DNA from: Bolinopsis microptera
Taxonomy: Eukaryota > Ctenophora > Tentaculata > Lobata > Bolinopsidae
Assembly: GCF_026151205.1 (NCBI RefSeq)
Contig: NC_087074.1
Coordinates: forward strand, 1,426,001 to 1,490,000
DNA length: 64,000 bases
Direction: 5' to 3'
This document shows positions 1-10,869 of the stretch, piece after piece. Below the pieces are notes generated by a model. That model saw only the letters and a program-made list of their open reading frames with translations, was not told the DNA's origin and did not search any database. A program made the position numbers and the translations under genes. How positions within the stretch are numbered: the first letter of the stretch is position 1; every line of letters starts with the position of its first letter.

Positions 1-911
1 GTTTTCAATTGTTTCTTGTTGATGCATGACAGAAATGTAACCTTAAACCTGTAATTTGGGAAGTTCCCAGTGTGGACTCTAGATGTTATTTGTAGATGGA
101 CATAATAATAATAATAATAATAAATTAATGTTATTTTGATACAGCACCAAAAGGTTAAATAATTTAAATTTAACCCTTATGCTCAGCTGTAAATGATACT
201 TAAATGACAGTAGAGATCGTGCATCTCGCCTTGGACTGGAGTAAAAACGGAAGTTTATAGCTGCAAGTTAAATCCTGACTAAATAAGGCAGAAACACCTT
301 TAACAAGAAGATATCCAAGAAAGGTTAGCAGGTTTTCTAACAAAACATATGAAAAATAGATGATGACCACAAGAAATCTATGTATGAGACTCAAGAGACT
401 AACAAAAAGATATACAAGATAATAAAGATGAAAAATCATAAAATATTAAAATTTCTGTAAGAATCTATAGAACTCCAAATATACAAACAATCTGAATACT
501 TCAATATACAATACAAAATTATTAAAAAAGCTTACTGCAGAACAGTAACTGATGTTACAGAAAATCCAATACAGTCATGTTAAATTATCTGGGCAACATA
601 CAAGTCTAGAGACGGTGAAATAAACAGAGTGGTAGAAGACGCTAAAATACTTGAGACAAAATACAAAGAATAAGGCAGCTTTCTCCTGGGTGCCAACCCA
701 AAAAATGTTGGTGTCCCGGGATAGAGCCTCCTTTTCTGACCTACACTACAATTTTGTTGGCAGAAACAGTGAAACACGGAAAATAATAATATCTCGAATG
801 TTGCCCGAAAATCCTGAAAAATTAGTAGCCTAAAATAATTTAATTTAAAGCGTAAAATTGACCTGCTATAGGATGAAGATTTTAAAAATCTTCTGATAAT
901 GTATTATTTAC
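1..911. other. No gene seen; 3' flank of a LINE and an (AAT)n tract
   Basis: No convincing coding exon. An (AAT)n microsatellite lies at about 103-123. The part next to 911 is probably the 3' UTR of the minus-strand LINE whose ORF ends at 912. The short open frames here show no recognisable family. Confidence 0.5.
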
Positions 912-3466
912 TCAGTACATATCAAAGGACTTTCTAAACAGATGAGCTTTTAGTTTTCCCTTAAAGTCATTGATGTTTACACATTTCCTGATTTCTTGAG
1001 GAAGGTTGTTCCATAATCTTGGAGCAGATGAAGAGAAGGCTCTTGGTGGTCTGTTTATAGGGCAATGAAGAGACACATCTCTGCCACCACTGGGATTGTA
1101 CTTGACAAGGTTTGACAGGTATGAAGGTGCTAGTCCATGGAGCAATTTGAAAGTTAGCAGGAGTATTTTAAATTCAATACGTTCTTGTACCTTGAGCCAA
1201 TGAAGTTCTTTTATGTAGGGCTCAACTTCTTCTCTCCTCTTTAGACCTTTAACTAAGCGACATGCTCTGTTTTGCAGAGATTGTAGCTGTTTCAAAACAG
1301 AATGATTAGTACCATAGTAAAGTGCATTGCAGTAGTCAAGGGAACTAATAACAAGAGATTGTACGATGATTTGCATTTGATCTTCAGAGAGGAATGGTTT
1401 CATCTTTGCAATATTCCGCATCTTGTGGCAGTTTGCAGCTTTAAGCTTCTTTATCTGAGGATTTAGAGTCAGAGAGGAATCCAATGTAAAGCCAAGGTTT
1501 TTGGTAACGTTAACAAGTCTTTTACAGACAGAAGATTTTAGGAAGACACCACCAATTTCTAATTCTGACAATAAACGTTTTGAACCAAAAACAATAATTT
1601 CAGTTTTAGTTGGATTCAGAAGAAGGAAGTGATTCGTCATCCAGGTCTCGATTTCTCTAAAACAGGAGGGCAGGTCTTCGCTGAGGACTTGATATTCTGT
1701 AGCGGATGAAAATGACTTGTAGATCTGGTGATCATCAGCATAGCCATGGATCAGAAATTGCTTTGATTTTACAGAAGAGTAAATTGAGCGGATGTAGATA
1801 TTGAACAACACAGGGCCAAGGACAGAGCCCTGTGGGACACCAAACTTTATTACAATTTCTTCAGATTCTAGGTCACCTATCTTGACTTTTTGACAACGAC
1901 CACGGATGAAGCTGGTGAACCATTTCAAGGCTGTTCCCGCAATCCCAATCTCACACTTCAATATATTGATCAGTTTGATATGGTCAACTGTGTCGAATGC
2001 AGCACTCAGGTCTAAAAGCATTACAACTGTTGCTGTGTTTTCATTAGTGGCTATGAGGAGGTCATTGACTATGGTAATGAGGAGTGTTTCTGTGCTGTGA
2101 TGCTTTTTGTAACCAGACTGGTGGTCGATGTTGAGATTATTCTTGGCTAGATGTTCATTGAGGCATTTTAATACAAAGCGCTCAATGAGTTTACCGATGA
2201 ATGTAAGATTAGAGATGGGTCTATAATTCTTTAAGTTCTCAGTGTCTAGAGAATCTCCTTTGATCAGGGGAGTGAGATGTGCTAACTTGATCCCCTCCAT
2301 ACTTCCGGTTGAAAGAGAAACGTTGATAATATCACAAAGGGTAGGGAGGATTAGCTCAAGGTGCTCTGACAAGAGTTCTTTAGGTAGTGGATCAATCGAT
2401 GAGGTTTTCATGCCAGATTCTTTGATCAATTCTCTTACTTCAAAAATAGTAGCTTTTCTAAATTCAGATAATTCCTGGCCATTGAAGTTTGGAGAACTAT
2501 TAGTCACAGTAGTGTTGGGAAATGATGTTCGGATTTTCTCAATTTTTTCAGTAAAATACTGGTTAAAGGCATTTACAGTTTCCTGAAGATTTTCTGAAGA
2601 TGGTAAAGTGAGGTTCTTTTCTTTATCCAGGAAAGTGTCTACAAATTTGTAAAGGCTCTTTTGTGAGTGTTTGTATTTTTGGAAAGTATTAGAGAAAAAC
2701 AGTTTTTTCTTTTTGAGAGTCAGCTCTGAACAGTGCTCTCGCAAATGAACAAAGATAGAATGATCAATTTCGAGACTTGACTTTTTCCAGGCTTTCTCAG
2801 CCTTTCTTCTGTCGGCTCTTGCAACTTTGTATTCGCCATCAAACCAGGGAGCAGTGGGAATGTCTTTGATGGTTTTGGAATATTCTGGAGCATGTACATT
2901 TAGTATATGTTGACACCCATTGTTAAATTGAGTCACAACATCAGAGAAGCTCTTTTCTTCAAAAACCAACTCAGATAGAGCAACAGATAAATCACCTTTA
3001 AATTGTTCCTGATCTATGTCTCTGATCTTTCTAAAGCCTATGACTTTCTCACATTTGTCGATGTCAGGAGGCTTATGAAGCTGAAATATAATCGGATAGT
3101 GGTCACAGGATGGGAAGCTTTTGGCCATGTTTTGCATTACCTCAACAGAAGTTTGATCTACTACTTTGTGCGAAGAAATAACAGGATCAAGGATGTGACC
3201 TTTTTTATGTGTTGGTGAGTAGACAAGTTGATGAAGCCCAAAAGATGATAGTATGGTGCTCCACTCGCTCACATGAGCAGAGATTCTGTCTAGGTGCATA
3301 TTAACATCTCCGCATAGCAAGAAATGCTTGTATTTTGAGAATGCATCCGCCAGGAAATCTTCAAAATCAGAGAGGAAATTTCCCAAGGACCCAGGTGGAC
3401 GGTAGATACAGGAGCAGAAGACGACAGACCCATCAACGAGTTTTGTAACAACGATCTGTTCCCCAT
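912..3466 (-). mobile_element. 5'-truncated non-LTR retrotransposon, ORF2 (endonuclease remnant + reverse transcriptase)
   Basis: The minus-strand frame is open from about 3466 down to a stop at 912. It starts inside the apurinic-like endonuclease: the block CIYRPPGS, then LLCGDVNMH and the C-terminal part with KGHILD and SSH. A linker with PWFDGEY and a reverse transcriptase follow, with YRPISNL, DLSAAFDTVDH, GVPQGSVLGP and the catalytic YADD box. The C-terminal region ends with the family-typical APRLWNNLP and HLFRKS blocks. The N-terminal part of the endonuclease is missing and the frame meets a stop at about 3467, as expected for 5' truncation during target-primed reverse transcription. 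It belongs to the same family as the complete element at 30-34.4 kb (same order, motif wording and C-terminus), so CR1/Jockey-like is the likely clade. No RNase H domain is visible. The RT frame itself is intact, so the insertion is fairly young. Confidence 0.9.
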
Positions 3467-4019
3467 GTCAAATCAAATATGGTTTACATATTATAGATCC
3501 TTAGTCCGTTATCACTATATATGTTAGGGGTGGAATTTTCAGCATACCTTCAGATTTTAAGAGAAAAGAATATTCAAACAATATACACATAATATAGCAA
3601 TGGCCAATTGGCTGACTATAAGGTCATGGCCTGAACAAACAATTTTTTTTAATAGTCAAGTGATGCTAAAGCAGAGCACAAATGTGTAATAAGTTAATAG
3701 ATAAAAATACTGATTCAATGATTAAAATTATAGCTGTGAGTGTCAATAAATTACTGTGTCATAAAAAAAGGAACGATGTACACATGATCTGAGATACCAA
3801 TATCTCAATATTAAAAGGATCTAGTGTCTAGAAACATTCATAGTCCATTGTGGCAGGTATCAAGTTAAACGAAGTTACACTGACTGGCAATGTATACGAT
3901 TGCCGTCTCCCTCTCTCACCCCTGACCGCTATCAGGGTGCTCCTGAGGATTGAGAATCTAATCCTGGTGCGCATGTAACACATAACACATACCTTCAGAT
4001 TGATCACCGATCTAGTCTA
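3467..4019. other. Intergenic, nothing recognised
   Basis: AT-rich sequence with no exon-like frame and no clear repeat, lying between the truncated LINE and the MITE. Confidence 0.4.
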
Positions 4020-4813
4020 CCTTACTCGGGATTATTACGACGGGTTTATTAACGACCGGTTAAAATATGGTTCGGGAAAAATATGGCGAAATTGCTCAAA
4101 ACCCACCACATTTTCCCGGTCGCCATTTTACCGGTGTCCAACCTTTCAATTTTAGATTCAAAAATTTTGTCTCAGATGTAAATTTCCTTATTAGCAAGTT
4201 TAGAAATTTTCGCATTGCTAAAACTTGTGAAACAAGTTGAATTATCAATAATTGTTGAAAGTAGACAGAAATAATGACTCATGGTTAATCAAACTAGATG
4301 GAAAATAATTTCTAACATTTGAAGCGTAACAACCAGATCGATATTAAGATAAAGGGAGAGCTGTTTAGTCTTCCAATAAGTTGTAATCATCTTCGTTATC
4401 TTCATCTGGATCATCGCTTTCATCAGTTTTAATTAATTCAAGTTTTAATTTAACTGTTACTTTTACTTTGAGTCCTATTTCATTATGTAGAGATAGTCAA
4501 TACCTAAGAAATTAAAAATTGGCCTATTTAAATCAAATTTGACAATAAGGATATATGACAAGAATTGGGCAAAAAGGTGAATTTTTTGCAATTTTAGCCA
4601 AATGAAGTCGAAAAACCTACAACAAGTGTCCCAATAGTCTTCTTTAGTGAATATAAGACAACGATTAAAATATGAGCACCCATACCCCTTGGGAACCCTA
4701 AAAGCTGAGTAGGCGGGTTTATTAACGACCGGTGAAAATGTGGTTCGGGAAAAATATGGCGAAATTACCCTAAACCCACCACTTTATCCCGGTCATAATA
4801 ATCCCGAGTAAGG
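4020..4813. mobile_element. TIR element (MITE) with TA target duplication
   Basis: The left end reads CCTTACTCGGGATTATTACG and the right end is its reverse complement with one difference over about 25 bp. A TA dinucleotide flanks both ends (4018-4019 and 4814-4815), as for the Tc1/mariner superfamily. Just inside the ends lies a direct repeat of about 80-90 bp (4040-4130 and 4713-4792) that contains GGTTCGGGAAAAATATGGCG. No transposase is encoded, so it is non-autonomous. Confidence 0.8.
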
Positions 4814-4888
4814 TATATAATTGCATAGTTTACTTTAAAGTGTACAACAAATACATAATGTAACTGATAGTTTATAGGTGTCAACAAG

Positions 4889-5338
4889 ATGGAAAAAGCA
4901 CCTGCTACACAAAAGAAATCAGGGGAAAAAGCTGTAAAAAGGAAAGAGGCATCTGGTGAGAAAGTTTCTGCTGAAAAGTCAAGCAAACAAGTCCGGAACG
5001 TTCCAGTGAAGAAAATCGTAAAGAAGAAAGAGTTTTGGGTGAAATCATACACAACCTCCCATGGTACTCGTATCATGTTCTCTGATGAAGCTCTTGGTCC
5101 ATACCAAACCAAAGAAGAAGTTGTTGAAGCTATGAATGAGAAGATTGAAGAAATAGAGAACAATTGTGGCATTGATGTTTCAGAAGAAAATGATAATATT
5201 CTAGTTGATCGCAGGGACAAGCTACCAGCCAATGGAAAAATCCTTGTCATCGAGAATGACAGAGAAAAGTACCACTTCCAGATATCAACAAAGAAACCAA
5301 AGATATTTGATGGTAGTTCAGAAAGATGGCCATGTTAA
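4889..5338 (+). CDS. Uncharacterised 149-residue basic protein (ORF)
   Basis: A single ATG-to-stop frame of 149 codons. The first 50 residues are rich in Lys, Glu and Ser and look disordered. The remainder is better ordered, with an FWVKSY block, a GPYQTKEEVVEAMNEKIEEI stretch likely to be helical, and a C-terminal part with ILVIEND and YHFQIS that looks like beta strands. I do not recognise the family. A TATA-like TATATAA lies at about 4814-4820, some 70 bases before the ATG, right at the edge of the neighbouring MITE. The frame has no introns and an AT-rich tail. It could be a real single-exon gene, a retrocopy or a LINE-associated ORF. The length and balanced composition favour coding. Confidence 0.5.
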   Translation: MEKAPATQKKSGEKAVKRKEASGEKVSAEKSSKQVRNVPVKKIVKKKEFWVKSYTTSHGTRIMFSDEALGPYQTKEEVVEAMNEKIEEIENNCGIDVSEENDNILVDRRDKLPANGKILVIENDREKYHFQISTKKPKIFDGSSERWPC

Positions 5339-5973
5339 ACTATAATTTGTTAAACTGAATTTTCATGAGAAAATTGCTGACAACTAATCTGTAATGAACT
5401 AAACAAACCATTTTTATATTAATAATATTGTTACTTTACTTTTTAGTACTTTTGATAAAATTAAATATTGATAATAATCTGGATTAATCAAAGGTGAATA
5501 TGTTTTTAATTTACAGCGTTTGACTTATTTTTTACTGTAGCTTCCTAACATCAAATTGGACATTTTATTTTAAACTTTTAAACATTTTTAACAGTTTTTA
5601 TAAACAGGATTTTTATAATTTTACAAAATTGTGTTTTTAAATTTATACCGCTATTATATTTCTTGATACTTAAGGGTTACAACAGTTTATATTAATGTAT
5701 TTACATTTTACATCAACTGCGTAGTTACTTTTATCATTATCCTGTGCATTGGTTATATGAGCAAATAGTCAACAAGTCAGATGATTGTTTGTAAGTTTGA
5801 AGTCTTAGTCTATGAAACCTTCGTCATATTAATAACTATTATTTTCTACCTATTCGTTTAACCTGTTTTGTGATCTATTTACCTGATAACCTTGACATCA
5901 GCTTCTCTCTATAGCTCCAGTCAATACAGAATAAAGTTTTTATCGGTAACAACAGAAAGTTACAAGTCCGATC
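5339..5973. other. AT-rich intergenic, nothing recognised
   Basis: Very AT-rich, with no exon-like frame. It probably holds the 3' UTR of the preceding ORF and the 5' region of the LOTUS gene. Confidence 0.4.
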
Positions 5974-6487
5974 ATGGCAGACGTGGATCACATAAAAGCC
6001 ATGATTCGGAGTGTCCTTATGACAGCCAGTTACGGGGTCCTGGCAACGAAGTTCCCCAAGGAGTACGAGGACACTACAGGATCCGTGAGTAGATACTTGG
6101 GGGAAATGTATTGAACTATTGTATTTTATTTAGGTTATTTTATTCTCGATTTTTTGAGGCATTTTAGATCTTCGTTTGTTTAGTACTAATTAAACTAACC
6201 AACTTAATTCCATTGTAGCTAATGATGTAATCTTACGAAGTATACACTACATTTGCGTGTTTCACTGTCTAGCCCATCAACCATAATGTATTGAACTCTT
6301 TAGCCTTTAAGTTTTGTAGGTTAATTTTGATGTTCACTGTCAAGCGTTTCATTAAATCATCGATATGTTTCTTCGACTGAATGGTTGATGTTTTCAGGTA
6401 CTCCCTTTGAAGGCCATGGGTGTTAAGTCCATCAATGACTTAGCAAGATTGATGCCTGACGTTATCAAAGCAGAGAGAAATGCCCAG
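5974..6487 (+). CDS. LOTUS (OST-HTH) domain protein, first two exons
   Basis: Exon 1 is 5974-6084 (37 codons from ATG, donor GTGAGT) and exon 2 is 6398-6487 (30 codons, acceptor TTTTCAG, donor GTATGT). Both junctions are phase 0. The joined residues read as an N-terminal LOTUS/OST-HTH domain: a start MADVDHIKAMIRSVLM, then YGVLATKFPKEYEDTTG, VLPLKAMGVKSINDLARL and MPDVIKAE. This follows the pattern of the first LOTUS domain of TDRD5, TDRD7 and MARF1-type germ-granule proteins (helix, 'Y..LTG' turn, 'PLK.LG..S...L', 'PDV'). LOTUS domains bind Vasa-type helicases or G-quadruplex RNA in germ-cell regulation; that is known for the family, not shown here. Later exons were not found before the KIFBP gene on the other strand, so the gene is incomplete as seen. 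A Tudor-domain gene of the kind often fused to LOTUS domains lies at 59-60.4 kb on the opposite strand. Confidence 0.75.
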
Positions 6488-9026
6488 GTATGTGATTGAT
6501 CTTTTTTATTTTAATCTTAAGCTTCTCATTTTGTATTTGTGGTTCTAATCTTAAATGAAATTCAGATCATAGAAAGCTACATTTGTGATTTAGTATTTTT
6601 AATCTTACCTTGGGCTGTTAAGTTAACAAAAGTATAAACCCGCCTATTCTATACGAAAACTCGCATTACAGTGTCGTAATTTGGTGCAAAAGTATGAACT
6701 CACTTAGTCCAAACAGACAACAATTTCATTCTGAGGGCCCCCTAATAAGCTTATAGTATTACATAGCAAGTAATCTTGCGGATGATCCACTGCCAAATAA
6801 CCTAATTGTTTAATATCACATTTGTGGTACAAAATTACATCAAATAAACCACTTACCATCGGCCGATTTATGAAAACTTAAGCTGTTACATCGCTGAAAA
6901 TGTGTGTGCAATTCTAACGAATTGCGTGAGTTATTAAAGGGTTGCGTGTGGACAGGTACTTCTGGGCCACCCTTTATATCTAAAAATAGGTTTATTGCAC
7001 TATCAGTGCTGTAATGTTATAAATACTTTGAATTGTGACATAACTAAAATAATATTTTTTTTATTATCTGAATATTTGTTTATTCTGAAAGTTATAAAAT
7101 ATATAACGAACCTACTACCCCGTAGCATAGCAAATTTTATTGTTCCATGCAATAAACTTTGTTTTAAAACTATAATAAAATACTTGACCTAATGTACATT
7201 TTAATTCGAAAGGAGTCACGGAATATATAAAACAAACTATATTAGAGACACAAATGTTTAATAAAACAAACATCAATTATGAAAAAAGAAAAACTGAAGT
7301 GCTACTGAAAGAAAACCAATCCGTGCACAGAGAACAAAATACATTTTTTCGATATTAAATGAGTAAATTAATTTTATTAAACGATGAGCTTTTTCATCAA
7401 AAACAAATTACCCAATACTCACATAGTCAAATGTGTCTACGCGTACTGGCGAGAACGCGCCTTGTTGCAAGCGCGTGTCGCGCTACTATACAGCAATCGA
7501 CAGAGCTCTGGCCGAGAGCAAAACCCAAAGACCAAAATTTTTAATTAATCAGATTTTGTATTTTTTGTAGCGCAATACACTATTGGGATGCGCTTGTATT
7601 CACGTTTCATGCCCGTAGCTGTATTGACGAAAAAATAAAAATTTTACTGGAAGAAATATAGACAAGTAACATTCGTCAATGGTGCAGTCTATATTTCCTC
7701 CCGCCATGAGGACTTCACTGCTCGCCGCTCCGCGCGAACTAGCATTATGCTTTCGGATCGTCGTCGATCGTGCTGGGGCGGCCGCATAGCTGTCAATCCC
7801 CCGAATCTTTTGTCAACTTGTATGACCTACCCCCGCGCACTTCGTTCTCGGCTTCCCCCAGTATCGTACTTAGTGAAACGCGAACGACTCGTTCCGAACC
7901 ATTTACCGCCTCGCAAAGATCACGATGCACACCAACGAACCAATAAAAAAGAAGTGACGTATGCTTTATAAAAGCCGCGCGCTTAGTTAGATTGTAAAAT
8001 CTGATTTAGTTGATTGTAAAATCGCATAAACGCGCCTATAGAGCGTTTTAGAGGATTCAAATACGCCAGGCTATGTTATGAAAAAATAGCTTGCTGGCTC
8101 AAGTATTAAAGGTAACGCCGCACGTACACCAAATATCAACTCATATTTTATTGAATTGTCATACGTAATTGTAACCATTGTATAACCCTGCACGTTGTAT
8201 CGTTGAAACTACTTAGTGAAACGACAAGGTGCCCGGTCACGACCGTAATAACAAAATTTTTGTACGAACGATAAAAAAAACAATAAAACATTTGTTCAGA
8301 ATATTATTGCTTATTAAAATTTAAAAATAAAATTTCCATTTCTTCATTATTGGTAAATTTGTTCAATTGAAATTATTTTCAATATAATACGTTTCGATGC
8401 TCAATAGCTGTTACATGCACAAAAAATATATATATGATATTTATTAAATTGTAATAATGTAAATATCATAAGTCAGTTTAGTACTCATAAAGTTTGCATA
8501 TCTTTAATGGGAATGAATGTGCCCGTCACTAATTTATTGACCAATATTCTTAATCATAAAATTTAATTTAATTTTTTTGCTTACTGTGAACTGAATTTTT
8601 CATTTCGTCATTACATTTATATTAATAGTTTTAAGAAAGATTAGTAGTTTGTGCTTTTTTAATTCGCGAAAAAATAAAGATAATATGTCTGGTCTTATGA
8701 TGAGGAAAAAGTGCCAACATGATTGAACGTGCTTCATATACATTTCCACATGTATATACATTCATAACACAACTCATGCTTTTATCTGTCTAAATGATGC
8801 ATGAAATGATAATGGGTACTGACATGGGTAGAGCATTAATACATGCTCTGGACTCAATCCGAAAATCGTCAGTCATAGTTTTTAAGTTACACGCCGATGC
8901 ATACCCTTAAAAGTGTATTCCGTCAGTAGGTATATATAGTTATAATTAGTATCCTAAATATCCCTACAACAATAGTAAATAATTAGAATTGCGTTCTTTA
9001 ATTTATTATCTAATTAACCAACTATT
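6488..9026. other. Intron or intergenic with a mariner TIR relic
   Basis: No further LOTUS exon recognised. At about 6905-6972 there is a diverged copy of the terminal inverted repeat of the mariner-like element at 15.2 kb (GAGTTATTAA, GGTTGCGTGTGG, GGGCCACCCT). The rest is AT-rich without a clear exon. Short open frames at about 7.4 and 7.75-7.97 kb have no recognisable family. Confidence 0.45.
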
Positions 9027-9059
9027 GTGTACTCAATACAGATAATTTTCAACTTCTGG

Positions 9060-9200
9060 CACTGTATCCCTGTATCCTTGTATCCTTTTATACCTTGTAT
9101 CCTTATATCCCTTGTAACCTTTTATCCTTGTAATCCTTGTATCCTTTGTATCCTTAAACCTTGTATCCCTTTGTATCCATGTAACCTTGATCATGTAACC
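9060..9200. repeat. Degenerate CTTGTATCC tandem repeat
   Basis: A run of about 14 imperfect copies of a 9-10 base unit, CTTGTATCC, with small length changes. The open frame across it is a by-product of the repeat. Confidence 0.75.
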
Positions 9201-9684
9201 TTATCCGTGCTGTCAAGCTTCTTCATTTTGTGTTTTGTAACACCCGTTACGAATGTTTTTGATCCGAACAAACTACAACTTAAATAAAATTATTTGAGTT
9301 TCGAAACATTTCCTAGTATACATGTAAAAAAAGATGTGAAACTAATACTTGAAAGTAGGTGTAGTTAAAAAGTTTAAAGATAAAAAGCCTGGTGTTATAA
9401 AGTTTGAATTTCTGTTGTTAAGTTTTTTTATTTCTTGTAATGTTTAAAGCACAGTTTCGTCCTCTCCAATTAATTACACAGTAACACTAGGTCCCTAGCC
9501 CTCCATTGGGTTCAGATTGTTGCTATTAGACTGCTTGTGTTTTTTTGAACTCTTATTCAATAATAATTAAGAATCAATTTAGATAAAAACAAGAGCCAAC
9601 AAATTGAATTGGCTACTAACTACTTGAAGGGTTTATTTAAAAAAATTTACTAAGATTTAAATTAATTTTAATATCGGGTCAATG

Positions 9685-9980
9685 CAGTGGCGTAACATTG
9701 CCTGTTGGTGCCCCCCACCTAAAAGGTGCCCCCCTGGTTGGTGCCCCCCTCCCCTTTTTGTAGCCCCCTCCCTAAAAATGACTGAAATTAGGTGATTTAA
9801 AAGGAAACGCGGTAAAATCCTCTAAAAAAGTGTGTGTATCTAGAGCAAACGCGCAGTTTTTGCAAGAACATTTAGTTAAGTTTTCGAAATTGTCCCATTC
9901 AACACGACGATTTTCGTCCCCTAAGACGGCGCCCCCCTGCACAGCGGGTCAGCGGGGACCCTATGCGTTACTCCACAATG
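9685..9980. mobile_element. Old copy of the CAGTGGCGTAAC hAT-like MITE
   Basis: It begins CAGTGGCGTAAC and ends near GCGTTACTCCAC. The interior holds the same blocks as the well-preserved copy at 60564-60827 (C-rich GCCCCCC tracts, AATTGTCCCA, ACGACGATTT). The right end is decayed and no clean target duplication is visible. Confidence 0.6.
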
Positions 9981-10596
9981 TTCATTGGGCTATATATTGT
10001 ATATTGTTTGAATTCCTCTCAATTTCTGTTACATTTTATCGATGAATTTGTTTAAAAAATTTAAAAATCGATTGTTTGGGCTCTCTTGAATAATTCGAGC
10101 CAACCAGAGTTGTCAAAATAATGGGCACAATAAAATAATATCACTCTTATCATTAGTCTTCTAACCTTCTTTGGCCTTCGAGGTTATTTTCATTTATGGC
10201 ATTTATTCCTGTGGATTACATTACATCACCATTTTCACCTGACTGGGTGGTACAGAACATTAATTAAAGATACCCTAATGTTTTGTCAACTGAAGAAAAT
10301 CCTCATAAGATCAGGATGCTATAGAGCAGACTGCCCCTCTATTTATTTTTGCGTCGACCGAAATGTTTGAAATGCAATATGTACCAATCGGGACTTTTTG
10401 TAAAACAGATAGGCCTAATCTTCCATAATAATTGCCCTTAGGTAAGGTAATTTTGTCACTGGTTTTAATGCCTTTGTCACGATTTTATTCAACAGTCGCA
10501 AAACGTTTTGAAAGGAAAAATCTTACAGAAACAGATACACAATAATTTTTATAAGTTAAGTCAGAAAACTCAAATGTTCAATCTACCAGGTAACCA

Positions 10597-10869
10597 GGTA
10601 TGTGAGGTTTTAAGTAGTCTTACCCTTGACATTGTGCACATGGAGAAGCAAGCTTATGTTATATTTGTTGACCGGATAACCAGGTAACCAGGTAACCAGG
10701 TAACCAGGTAACCAGGTAACCAGGTAACCAGGTAACCAGGTAACCAGGTAACCAGGTAACCAGGTAACCAGGTAACCAGGTAACCAGGTGTGTGAGGTTT
10801 AAGTAGTCTTACCCTTGACATTGTGCACATGGAGAAGCAAGCTTATGTTATATTTGTTGACCGGTTCCA
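10597..10869 (-). repeat. Duplicated 3' half of KIFBP exon 2 with its donor, split by an 8-bp array
   Basis: The segment from GACCGG through the end of exon 2, the donor and the first intron bases is present twice (10793-10866 and 10597-10676). Between the copies, about 14 tandem repeats of the 8-mer AACCAGGT fill 10675-10789. On the coding (-) strand the second copy lies in intron 2, so the gene shows the exon end plus GTAAGA donor twice in a row. Copy similarity is very high, so the event is recent. Confidence 0.85.

Noticed and set aside
9027-9287. 86-codon ORF rich in Cys, Pro and Ile
   Set aside because: Produced by the CTTGTATCC tandem repeat.
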